From Lachnospiraceae bacterium (lineage in GTDB: Bacteria; Bacillota; Clostridia; Lachnospirales; Lachnospiraceae): DNA of 42,949 nucleotides. The translations under genes and the position numbers were made by a program. The stretch lies in assembly GCA_017392525.1 (NCBI GenBank), contig JAFOVD010000045.1, positions 1-42,949 on the forward strand, read 5' to 3'. Shown piece by piece: positions 17,393 to 24,447 of this stretch (positions are counted from its first letter, which is position 1; each line of letters opens with the position of its first letter). Under the pieces are notes generated by a model, which was given only the letters and a program-made list of their open reading frames with translations, made no database searches and was not told the origin of the DNA.

Positions 17393-17416
17393 ATATTGTC
17401 TTTGGCATAGTATAGT
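17388..17416 (+). promoter_or_regulatory. Sigma-A promoter of the ylxM-ffh operon
   Basis: Consensus TTGACA (17388-17393), a 17-base spacer and TATAGT (17411-17416), 26 bases before the ylxM start. Confidence 0.88.
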
Positions 17417-17442
17417 ATTTTAGGTTGACAAAGGTGATTTCG

Positions 17443-17787
17443 ATGGAAGAAAAAGTATTACAGGGATATCTGTATGATTTTTATGGAGAACTTCTCAATG
17501 AACATCAGCGTCGAATTTATGAGGACTATGTCTTTCAGGATCTTTCACTTGGTGAGATTGCTAGTGAAGAGGGAATCAGTAGACAAGGTGTACATGATTT
17601 GATTAAGAGATGCAGTAAATCCTTACAAGGATATGAAGAAAAACTTCATCTGCTTGAAAAGTTTATGGAAGTTAAGGATAACGTTCAGAAAATCAATGAT
17701 TTATCCGAGGCTGCAACAAAAGAAAATTATACAGAAATAATGGATGAGATTCGAAAAGTCTCAAATGACATTCTAGAGGAGCTTTAG
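17443..17787 (+). CDS. ylxM: YlxM-family helix-turn-helix protein, SRP-associated
   Basis: UPF0122/YlxM family, encoded directly before ffh in many Firmicutes and linked to SRP function. The region [47 protein letters not shown] is a sigma-70 region-4-like helix-turn-helix, followed by a C-terminal helix. ATG 17443 is preceded by AAGGTGAT; an upstream TTG at 17425 lies close to the transcription start and is unlikely. Product 114 residues. The stop abuts the ffh ATG with no gap, so translation is coupled. Whether the HTH binds DNA or RNA cannot be told here. Confidence 0.93.
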   Translation: MEEKVLQGYLYDFYGELLNEHQRRIYEDYVFQDLSLGEIASEEGISRQGVHDLIKRCSKSLQGYEEKLHLLEKFMEVKDNVQKINDLSEAATKENYTEIMDEIRKVSNDILEEL

Positions 17788-19134
17788 ATGGCATTCGACA
17801 GTTTATCAGAGAAATTACAAAATGTATTTAGAGATCTGCGCGGTAAAGGACGTCTATCGGAAGATGATGTTAAGGCGGCTTTAAAAGAAGTTAAAATGGC
17901 TCTTCTTGAAGCAGATGTTAACTTCAAAGTAGTTAAGAATTTTACCAAGAAGGTTCAGGAACGTGCCATTGGTACTGACGTTTTAAACGGTCTTAATCCA
18001 GGTCAGATGGTTATTAAGATTGTTAACGAAGAGATGGTTAATCTTATGGGGTCAGAAACCACTGAGATTAAGTATCGTCCTGGACAGGAGACAACGGTTA
18101 TTATGATGGTTGGTCTTCAAGGTGCAGGTAAAACAACTACAACTGCAAAACTTGCAGGCAAGATGAAGTTAAAAGGCAAAAGACCGTTATTGGTTGCCTG
18201 TGATATCTATCGTCCGGCTGCGATTGAGCAGTTGAAAATCAATGGTGAAAAGCAGGACGTTCCGGTATTCTCCATGGGAGACAAGAATAAGCCGGTTGAT
18301 ATTGCCAAGGCAGCAATTGCTCATGCGAAAGAGAATAATAACAATGTTGTTATTCTGGATACAGCAGGTCGACTTCATGTTGATGAAGATATGATGGCCG
18401 AACTAGAGGAAATCAAAGGTCAGATTGATGTCGCCCAGACGATTTTAGTTGTAGATGCTATGACGGGTCAGGATGCGGTTAATGTTGCAGGAACCTTTGA
18501 TGAAAAGATTGGCATTGATGGCGTTGTACTGACAAAGTTAGATGGTGATACACGTGGTGGTGCGGCACTTTCTATTCGTGCTGTTACCGGTAAGCCAATC
18601 CTATATGTAGGTATGGGAGAAAAGCTATCTGATTTAGAGCAGTTCTATCCGGATCGTATGGCTAGCCGAATTCTGGGAATGGGAGATGTACTTTCTCTTA
18701 TTGAAAAGGCAGAACAGGCTATCGATGAAGACAAGGCAAGAAATCTTCAGAAGAAGATGAAGAAAGCCGAGTTTGATTTTAATGATTATCTGGATTCTAT
18801 GGCACAGATGAAAAAGATGGGTGGTTTAACATCTATACTTGGAATGTTGCCTGGAATTGATAATAAACAGATGGAACAGATAAATAGTGCTGTTGATGAA
18901 AAGAAGATGGCACGTATCGAGGCGATTATCTATTCGATGACACCGGAGGAGAGAGGCAATCCAAAACTCATGAATCCGAGTCGAAAGAATCGTATTGCGA
19001 GAGGCGCTGGCGTCGATATCGCAGAAGTTAACAGACTGGTGAAACAGTTTGAACAAGCCCGTAAGATGATGAAACAGATGCCGGGCATGATGAAAGGTAA
19101 AAGAGGAAGATTTAATAAAAGTTTTCCTTTTTAA
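17788..19134 (+). CDS. ffh: Signal recognition particle protein Ffh
   Basis: SRP54 GTPase that binds signal sequences and SRP RNA. NG domain: P-loop GLQGAGKTTTTAKL (from residue 109), DTAGRLHVDEDMM and TKLDGDTRGGAAL. The methionine-rich M domain (about 300-448) includes LGMLPGI, SMTPEERGNPKLMNPSRKNRIARGAG (the RNA-binding helix region) and the tail MKQMPGMMKGKRGRF. Length 448 is normal. The SRP RNA gene is not in the flanking gaps. Confidence 0.98.
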   Translation: MAFDSLSEKLQNVFRDLRGKGRLSEDDVKAALKEVKMALLEADVNFKVVKNFTKKVQERAIGTDVLNGLNPGQMVIKIVNEEMVNLMGSETTEIKYRPGQETTVIMMVGLQGAGKTTTTAKLAGKMKLKGKRPLLVACDIYRPAAIEQLKINGEKQDVPVFSMGDKNKPVDIAKAAIAHAKENNNNVVILDTAGRLHVDEDMMAELEEIKGQIDVAQTILVVDAMTGQDAVNVAGTFDEKIGIDGVVLTKLDGDTRGGAALSIRAVTGKPILYVGMGEKLSDLEQFYPDRMASRILGMGDVLSLIEKAEQAIDEDKARNLQKKMKKAEFDFNDYLDSMAQMKKMGGLTSILGMLPGIDNKQMEQINSAVDEKKMARIEAIIYSMTPEERGNPKLMNPSRKNRIARGAGVDIAEVNRLVKQFEQARKMMKQMPGMMKGKRGRFNKSFPF

Positions 19135-19165
19135 CATATTTTAGCAATTACCAGGAGGTGAAATC

Positions 19166-19411
19166 ATGGCAACAAAGATTAGATTAACAAGAATTGGACA
19201 GAAGAAGGCTCCATTATACAGAATCGTAGTAGCAGACTCTAGAGCTCCTAGAGATGGTAGATTTATCGAAGCAATCGGTACATACGATCCAAATAAGGAA
19301 CCAAGTGAATACCACGTTAACGAAGAGTTAGCAAAGAAGTGGCTTGCAAATGGTGCACAGCCTACAGAAACTGTTAACAGATTATTTAAGCAGGCTGGCA
19401 TTGTGAAATAA
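19166..19411 (+). CDS. rpsP: 30S ribosomal protein S16
   Basis: 81-residue small-subunit protein with the canonical N-terminus [24 protein letters not shown] and the following [14 protein letters not shown]. Very strong RBS (AGGAGGTGA). It lies in the conserved ffh-rpsP-khpA-rimM-trmD-rplS order, so it is probably read from the ylxM promoter; no separate promoter is seen in the 31-base gap. Confidence 0.98.
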   Translation: MATKIRLTRIGQKKAPLYRIVVADSRAPRDGRFIEAIGTYDPNKEPSEYHVNEELAKKWLANGAQPTETVNRLFKQAGIVK

Positions 19412-19440
19412 GCAGTTTCAGAAAGAATGGGGTATTCGTG

Positions 19441-19671
19441 ATGAAAGAATTAGTTGAGGTCATTGCAAAAGCACTTGTTGACTCTCCGGATGAAGTTGTT
19501 GTTACGGAAAGAGAATCAGGCCATACAGTTGTTGTGGAGCTTAAAGTTGCTCCATCTGACATGGGCAAGGTGATCGGAAAGCAGGGACGTATTGCTAAGG
19601 CAATTCGTTCTGTAGTAAAGGCTGCTTCTTCCAAGTCAGATAAAAAAGTGGTTGTTGATATCGTAGAATAA
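19441..19671 (+). CDS. khpA: KH-domain RNA-binding protein KhpA (YlqC)
   Basis: Single type II KH domain of 76 residues, MKELVEVIAKALVDSPDEVVV, with the GxxG RNA-binding loop GKQG at 46-49 in MGKVIGKQGRIAKAIRSVV. Family members pair with KhpB and act as RNA chaperones affecting cell elongation in some Firmicutes. A GTG directly before the ATG is an alternative start; ATG 19441 has the better spacing (8) from GGGG. Confidence 0.95.
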   Translation: MKELVEVIAKALVDSPDEVVVTERESGHTVVVELKVAPSDMGKVIGKQGRIAKAIRSVVKAASSKSDKKVVVDIVE

Positions 19672-19690
19672 TTTCTTTCGGGATATTTTA

Positions 19691-19716
19691 TAGGGAGCAG
19701 GTTTACCTGCTCCCTA
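19691..19716 (+). terminator. Intercistronic hairpin between khpA and rimM
   Basis: A perfect 12-bp inverted repeat (TAGGGAGCAGGT / ACCTGCTCCCTA) with a 2-base gap, so in practice a slightly shorter stem and 4-base loop. Only ATTTGTT follows, a poor T-run. It may be a weak terminator or an mRNA-stability or processing hairpin that lowers expression of rimM and trmD relative to rpsP. Confidence 0.55.
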
Positions 19717-19764
19717 TTTGTTACAAAAAGTGTACTCTATAGCTTTTATTTGATTGAGGTAATT

Positions 19765-20274
19765 ATGCAGGATATATTTGAAGTGGGTGTTATTACCCAG
19801 ACCCATGGATTGAAAGGTGAGGTAAAGGTTTTCCCAACCACCGATGATCCAAAGAGATTTGAAGAAATAGATTCGGTAATGTTAGATACCGGTAGAGAAA
19901 AGATTCCTATGGAAATCAAGAAGGTGCGTTACCAGAAAAACATGGTTCTTCTGACATTTAAGGGATATGAAGATATTAATCTGATTGAAAAATATAAGAA
20001 ATGCAGTCTTTACGTTTCTCGTGAAAATGCAGCGCCATTATCCGAAAATGAGTTCTACATTGCTGATTTAATTGGTATGGATGTACGACTGGAAGACGGG
20101 ACAACACTTGGCGCTTTAAAGAATGTAATTACAACTGCAGCAAATGATGTGTATGAAATTTCCGTAGAAGGTAAATCGGATGTTTTGATTCCGGCTATTT
20201 CTAAGTGTATAAAAGAAGTTAAGCCGGAAGAACGATATATGGTTGTTCATCTTTTGCCTGGAATGATGGAGTAA
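19765..20274 (+). CDS. rimM: Ribosome maturation factor RimM
   Basis: 16S rRNA processing factor that binds S19 during 30S head assembly. N-terminal RimM domain (FEVGVITQTHGLKGEVKVFPTTDDPKRF), then a PRC-barrel domain (EFYIADLIGMDVRLEDGTTLGALKNV, ending VLIPAI). ATG 19765 gives the family N-terminus and has TTGAGGT 4 bases upstream; an upstream TTG at 19750 is less likely. Product 169 residues. trmD starts 4 bases after the stop. Confidence 0.96.
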   Translation: MQDIFEVGVITQTHGLKGEVKVFPTTDDPKRFEEIDSVMLDTGREKIPMEIKKVRYQKNMVLLTFKGYEDINLIEKYKKCSLYVSRENAAPLSENEFYIADLIGMDVRLEDGTTLGALKNVITTAANDVYEISVEGKSDVLIPAISKCIKEVKPEERYMVVHLLPGMME

Positions 20275-20278
20275 TAGT

Positions 20279-21013
20279 ATGAAGTTTTATGTTTTGACGC
20301 TATTTCCTGAAATGATTATAGATGCTCTATCTAACAGTATAGTTGGTAGGGCGATGGACAAAGGACAGATAGAATTGATTCCGGTTAACATACGCGATTA
20401 TACATTGGATAAACATAAGAAAGTAGATGATTATCCATACGGTGGAGGTGCCGGCATGGTTATGCAGGCTCAGCCGATTTATGATGCGTATCAGCATATT
20501 TGCGAAGAGGCTGGTCACAAAGTTCATTGTGTGTATCTGACACCTCAAGGTCGAACTTTCCAGCAAAAAATTGCTCATGAGTATGCCTTGATGGAAGATG
20601 TTTGTCTGCTCTGTGGACATTATGAGGGGATAGATGAACGAGTCTTAGAAGAAATAGTTGATGATTATATATCTATTGGCGATTATGTATTAACCGGCGG
20701 TGAATTGGGTGCGATGGTATTGATAGATGCTATTTCCAGATTAGTACCCGGAGTACTTCATAATGATGATTCGGCTTCCACAGAGTCTTTTGAACAGGGT
20801 CTATTGGAATATCCGCAGTATTCCAGACCGGAGACATGGAACAATCGTAAAGTCCCGGCCATCCTTTTGTCAGGCGATCATGCGAAGGTGGATCAGTGGA
20901 GACATGAGAAGAGTCTGGAACGTACGCTGGAGCGTAGACCGGATTTGTTAGAGTCTTATGAACTTACAGAGGCGGATAAGAAATATTTAAAAGAACTAGA
21001 CAATTGTAATTAA
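20279..21013 (+). CDS. trmD: tRNA (guanine-N1)-methyltransferase TrmD
   Basis: SPOUT-class methyltransferase making m1G37 in tRNA, preventing +1 frameshifts. Motifs: FYVLTLFPEMI at the N-terminus, DDYPYGGGAGMVMQ, LTPQGRTF and the knotted SAM site LCGHYEGIDERVLEEIVDDYISIGDYVLTGGELGAM. Length 244 is normal. Its last codons contain the -35 element of the rplS promoter. Confidence 0.98.
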   Translation: MKFYVLTLFPEMIIDALSNSIVGRAMDKGQIELIPVNIRDYTLDKHKKVDDYPYGGGAGMVMQAQPIYDAYQHICEEAGHKVHCVYLTPQGRTFQQKIAHEYALMEDVCLLCGHYEGIDERVLEEIVDDYISIGDYVLTGGELGAMVLIDAISRLVPGVLHNDDSASTESFEQGLLEYPQYSRPETWNNRKVPAILLSGDHAKVDQWRHEKSLERTLERRPDLLESYELTEADKKYLKELDNCN

Positions 21014-21025
21014 CCGTGGTAATAT
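20997..21025 (+). promoter_or_regulatory. Probable promoter of rplS inside the end of trmD
   Basis: TAGACA (20997-21002), a 17-base spacer and TAATAT (21020-21025) with an extended TGG just before the -10. It would give rplS an independent transcript with a leader of about 70 bases. Confidence 0.6.
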
Positions 21026-21032
21026 ACTAATG

Positions 21033-21104
21033 TTGTGAAAAAATGAGATGGTCCTCTGTTGCGGATAGTGCATTAAGAACATCAACGATTTAGGAGGTCA
21101 CAAA
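21033..21104 (+). promoter_or_regulatory. Candidate ribosomal-protein L19 leader that can hide the rplS ribosome binding site
   Basis: Nested complementarity is visible: CCTC (21053-21056) with GAGG (21094-21097) of the Shine-Dalgarno sequence, and inside it GTTG (21058-21061) with CAAC (21083-21086). Such a fold would block ribosome binding to rplS. L19 leaders with autogenous control are known in Firmicutes; I could not compare with the covariance model, so this is a candidate only. Confidence 0.4.
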
Positions 21105-21458
21105 ATGAACGCAAATGAAATTATTAAGAGCATCGAAGAAGCTCAGTTAAAGTCTGAAGTTGCAGATTTTAACACAGGTGATACTGTAAAGGTATACGCT
21201 AAGATCAAGGAAGGAAACCGTGAAAGAATTCAGGTTTTCGAAGGAACTGTTATTAAGAGACAGGGTGGAAGCAACCGCGAAACATTTACAGTTAGAAAAC
21301 TTTCTAACGGTGTAGGTGTTGAAAAGACTTGGCCATTACACAGCCCTAACGTAGAAAAGATTGAAGTAGTTCGTAGAGGTAAGGTACGTCGTGCTAAGCT
21401 TTACTACTTACGTGATCGTGTTGGTAAGAAGGCTAGAGTTAAGGAAGTTATCAAATAA
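21105..21458 (+). CDS. rplS: 50S ribosomal protein L19
   Basis: 117-residue large-subunit protein at the 30S-50S interface. Recognisable by [33 protein letters not shown]-type [28 protein letters not shown], and the basic end [20 protein letters not shown]. Strong AGGAGG RBS, potentially masked by the upstream leader. Closed by a terminator 14 bases downstream. Confidence 0.98.
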   Translation: MNANEIIKSIEEAQLKSEVADFNTGDTVKVYAKIKEGNRERIQVFEGTVIKRQGGSNRETFTVRKLSNGVGVEKTWPLHSPNVEKIEVVRRGKVRRAKLYYLRDRVGKKARVKEVIK

Positions 21459-21472
21459 TTTGATCTTGCTTG

Positions 21473-21503
21473 GAACAACCACTTCGGTGGTTGTTCTTTT
21501 TTT
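21473..21503 (+). terminator. Rho-independent terminator after rplS
   Basis: A 10-bp perfect stem (GAACAACCAC / GTGGTTGTTC) capped by a TTCG tetraloop and followed by seven T. Confidence 0.96.
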
Positions 21504-21551
21504 GCGATTCGTGTATAGTTATTTTATTGAAATTATATCTGGCAGGTTATT

Positions 21552-22187
21552 ATGAGAAGAAGAAAAAAGCCAATTCTAAATATTGACATCAGTTCAGCAA
21601 AATCACGTTTGATACGTAAAAAAGGTCTTAATTTTAGAAGACGAAGAAGAAGATTTCAAATTCAGAAATTTAGAAAACAAGGGATATTTCTTGGTGAAAT
21701 AGCACTTGTTTTATTAATTGCGTTTTTGGTTTCTTCTGCTTTCGGAATCAGGGTAGAGGTTCTGGGTAATTCTATGGAAGAAACTTTGGACGAAGGAAAT
21801 ACAGTTCTTTTGAACCGTTTTGTATATGTATACAGCAAACCAACATATAATGATGTTGTAGCATTTCGTCCATCAGGAAATCTAAATGCGCAATACAGTA
21901 TTAAGCGTGTTGTTGGATGCCCTGGGGATACGATTCAGATTCAGGGTGGTTATCTCTATGTTAATGGAGATCGATATAAAGAGGCTACAAATGTGGACAC
22001 TATATCGGATTCAGGACTTGCTGAGTCAGAGATTACACTGGGGGATAATGAATATTTCCTCTTGGGAGATAATCGAAACAACAGTGAGGATAGTCGTTAT
22101 GAAACGATTGGAAATGTTACAAAAGGCGAAATTGTTGGTAAGGTATGGTTTTGTACTTCCTTAAGTAATTTCGGTTTTATAGATTAA
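21552..22187 (+). CDS. lepB: Signal peptidase I (first copy)
   Basis: Membrane serine protease that removes signal peptides from secreted proteins. A very basic N-terminal tail (RRRRRRF around 29-34) precedes one membrane segment (about 45-64). Catalytic Ser74 is in LGNSMEETL and the general-base Lys118 is in YSIKRVVGCPGD. The box GDNRNNSEDSR is present. Length 211. It lacks an obvious close promoter, and its RBS (GGCAGGT) is modest. A second copy lies on the other side of rbgA. Confidence 0.95.
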   Translation: MRRRKKPILNIDISSAKSRLIRKKGLNFRRRRRRFQIQKFRKQGIFLGEIALVLLIAFLVSSAFGIRVEVLGNSMEETLDEGNTVLLNRFVYVYSKPTYNDVVAFRPSGNLNAQYSIKRVVGCPGDTIQIQGGYLYVNGDRYKEATNVDTISDSGLAESEITLGDNEYFLLGDNRNNSEDSRYETIGNVTKGEIVGKVWFCTSLSNFGFID

Positions 22188-22208
22188 ATAGTTTTATTAG
22201 GAGGTACT

Positions 22209-23066
22209 ATGGAATTTCAGTGGTATCCTGGACATATGACGAAAGCTGTTCGTCAAATGAAGGAAGATATTAAGTTAATTGATTTGGTGATTGAGATAGT
22301 TGATGCAAGAATTCCTCTTGCAAGCAGAAATCCAGACATTGACTCACTTGCGCAAAATAAGGCGAGACTTATTTTGATGAATAAATCTGATTTGGCTGAT
22401 CCAAAAGCAAATCAGGAATGGGAAACATATTTTATGAATAAGGGATATCAGGTGGTTACTCTTGATTCCCGTAAAAAGAATCGAATGAAGCAGGTTTCTC
22501 AAAAGATTGAAGAGGCATGCAAAGAAAAAAGAGAGCGCGACCGCCGTCGTGGTATAAAAAATCGTCCAATTCGAGCAATGGTTGTAGGAATTCCTAATGT
22601 GGGTAAATCTACATTTATCAATTCGTTTGCTGGCAAAGCTGCAGCCAAAACTGGTAATAAACCGGGTGTTACAAAGGGTAAGCAGTGGATTCGTTTGAAT
22701 AAGGATACAGAATTGTTGGATACGCCGGGTATTCTTTGGCCAAAGTTTGACGATCAGACTGTTGGACTTCATCTTGCGTGGATTGGTGCTATTTCTGATA
22801 ATGTATTAAATATTGATGAACTTACACTTTTATTGATTGAATTTTTGCAGGAACGCTATGCAGGAACGTTAAATGAGCGTTTCAGCGTGGACGAAACGGC
22901 AAAATCATCCGATATATTAATTGAAATTGCGAAGAATCGTAATTGTATTAAGAAGGGTAATGAGATTGATTATTCTAAGGCTGCAAATCTGGTGTTAGAT
23001 GAATTTAGAAGTGGAGCTTTAGGTCGGATTTCAGTTGAAATTGCTACTGATTATGAAGAGGAATAG
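22209..23066 (+). CDS. rbgA: Ribosome biogenesis GTPase RbgA (YlqF)
   Basis: Circularly permuted GTPase needed for late 50S subunit assembly. The permuted order is visible: G4 NKSD (58-61) comes before G1 GIPNVGKST (127-135) and G3 DTPG (171-174). N-terminal FQWYPGHMTKA is a family marker, and the C-terminal helical domain binds rRNA. Length 285. RBS AGGAGG. It is flanked by the two lepB genes and followed by rnhB, matching the rbgA-rnhB neighbourhood in Bacillus. Confidence 0.97.
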   Translation: MEFQWYPGHMTKAVRQMKEDIKLIDLVIEIVDARIPLASRNPDIDSLAQNKARLILMNKSDLADPKANQEWETYFMNKGYQVVTLDSRKKNRMKQVSQKIEEACKEKRERDRRRGIKNRPIRAMVVGIPNVGKSTFINSFAGKAAAKTGNKPGVTKGKQWIRLNKDTELLDTPGILWPKFDDQTVGLHLAWIGAISDNVLNIDELTLLLIEFLQERYAGTLNERFSVDETAKSSDILIEIAKNRNCIKKGNEIDYSKAANLVLDEFRSGALGRISVEIATDYEEE

Positions 23067-23076
23067 GAGTGAGAAA

Positions 23077-23652
23077 ATGAGTTCTGAGGAAATGGAAGCA
23101 AAGGAAAATACAAAAGTAGGATTTCGCGAAATACTACGGATGATTCTATATTTTGCTGCTATTCTAGCATTTACTTTTTGCATAATTGAATTTGTAGGAC
23201 AGCGAACTGTTGTAAGTGGTTCTTCCATGGAGACTACCCTTAGCGATGGTGATAATCTGATTATTGATAAACTAACATATAAATTCTCGGATCCAAAGCG
23301 CTTTGATATTATTATTTTTCCCTACCAGTATGAGGAGGATACATATTATATAAAGCGTATTATAGGCTTGCCGGGTGAAACTGTTTTTATCGATAACGAT
23401 GGAAGTATCTATATCAATGGTCAGTTATTAGAGGAAAACTATGGCTTGGAGACAATACAAAATGCCGGTATTGCTGCATCTCCAATAACACTGGGTGAAG
23501 ATCAGTATTTTGTTTTGGGAGATAACCGAAATAATAGTACGGATAGTCGATTTGAAAATGTCGGCTTAATTCATAAGAGCGATATTATAGGTCGTGCTGT
23601 ACTTCGAATTTTTCCATTTAACAAAATTTCTACATTTCCGAAGGATGAGTAA
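23077..23652 (+). CDS. lepB: Signal peptidase I (second copy)
   Basis: Paralogue of the upstream signal peptidase. A short N-terminus and one membrane segment (about 20-40) are followed by catalytic Ser50 (VSGSSMETTL) and Lys93 (YYIKRIIGLPGE), then GDNRNNSTDSR. I chose ATG 23077 because AGGAG at 23065-23069 is 7 bases upstream; a longer frame from 23035 overlaps rbgA. Product 191 residues. It lacks the long basic tail of the first copy and shares only the conserved boxes, so the two are old duplicates and not a recent tandem duplication. Confidence 0.95.
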   Translation: MSSEEMEAKENTKVGFREILRMILYFAAILAFTFCIIEFVGQRTVVSGSSMETTLSDGDNLIIDKLTYKFSDPKRFDIIIFPYQYEEDTYYIKRIIGLPGETVFIDNDGSIYINGQLLEENYGLETIQNAGIAASPITLGEDQYFVLGDNRNNSTDSRFENVGLIHKSDIIGRAVLRIFPFNKISTFPKDE

Positions 23653-23663
23653 GGACTAGTATT

Positions 23664-24431
23664 ATGGCTGATGAGAAGAAGATTAAAGATATTCAGGATG
23701 AATTAAAGAATGCTGAAACAAAAGAATTGTCGGCGTTTGTTCAGAAATATCAGGAAGACCAGCGCGCAGGCGTTGTAAAGCTTGTTTCACAGGCAAATAA
23801 GCGTATTGATAAATATAAAGCAGAAATACAACGTATGGAGAATTTAAAGTTCTTCGAACGTAAATATGGAGATGTATTTCATGTGATCTGTGGGATAGAT
23901 GAAGCAGGTCGAGGACCATTAGCAGGTCCTGTTGTGGCCGGTGCAGTTGTATTTCCTGCGGATACAGATATTACCGGAATTAATGATTCCAAAAAACTTA
24001 CTGAGAAAAAAAGAGAAGAATTGTATGATTTAATTATGGAGAATGCTGTTTCTGTTGGTATTGGAATGGCTTCCCCACAGAGAATTGATGAAATCAATAT
24101 TCTTCAGGCAACATATGAGGCAATGCGGGAAGCTATTTCCAAGCTTTCTGTAACTCCGGATCTGTTGTTAAATGATGCAGTTACAATACCAGAGCTTCCT
24201 ATGAAACAGGTGGCAATTGTAAAAGGTGATGCAAAATCTGTTTCCATTGGTGCCGCATCTATTATTGCCAAGGTAACAAGGGACCGATTGATGTATGAAT
24301 ATGATAAAGTAATGCCGGAATATGGATTTGCCAAGCATAAGGGATATGGTACAAAAGAGCATATTGAAGCCATAAAAAAATATGGACCATCTCCAATTCA
24401 TAGAACGACATTTATAAAAAACTTTATCTGA
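23664..24431 (+). CDS. rnhB: Ribonuclease HII
   Basis: Cleaves RNA in RNA-DNA hybrids and removes misincorporated ribonucleotides. Catalytic Asp79-Glu80 in GIDEAGRGPLAGPVVAG, then NDSKKLTEKKREELYDLI and the C-terminal KHKGYGTKEHIEAIKKYGPSPIHR. The helical N-terminal extension of about 70 residues is typical of the longer Firmicutes form (255 residues here). It sits directly after lepB and 16 bases before the FliK-like gene. Confidence 0.97.
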   Translation: MADEKKIKDIQDELKNAETKELSAFVQKYQEDQRAGVVKLVSQANKRIDKYKAEIQRMENLKFFERKYGDVFHVICGIDEAGRGPLAGPVVAGAVVFPADTDITGINDSKKLTEKKREELYDLIMENAVSVGIGMASPQRIDEINILQATYEAMREAISKLSVTPDLLLNDAVTIPELPMKQVAIVKGDAKSVSIGAASIIAKVTRDRLMYEYDKVMPEYGFAKHKGYGTKEHIEAIKKYGPSPIHRTTFIKNFI

Positions 24432-24447
24432 GAAGGGTGGGGAGCCG

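Noticed and set aside
19135-19165. SRP RNA or other small RNA gene near ffh
   Set aside because: The gaps around ffh are under 100 bases and occupied by promoter or ribosome binding site sequence.
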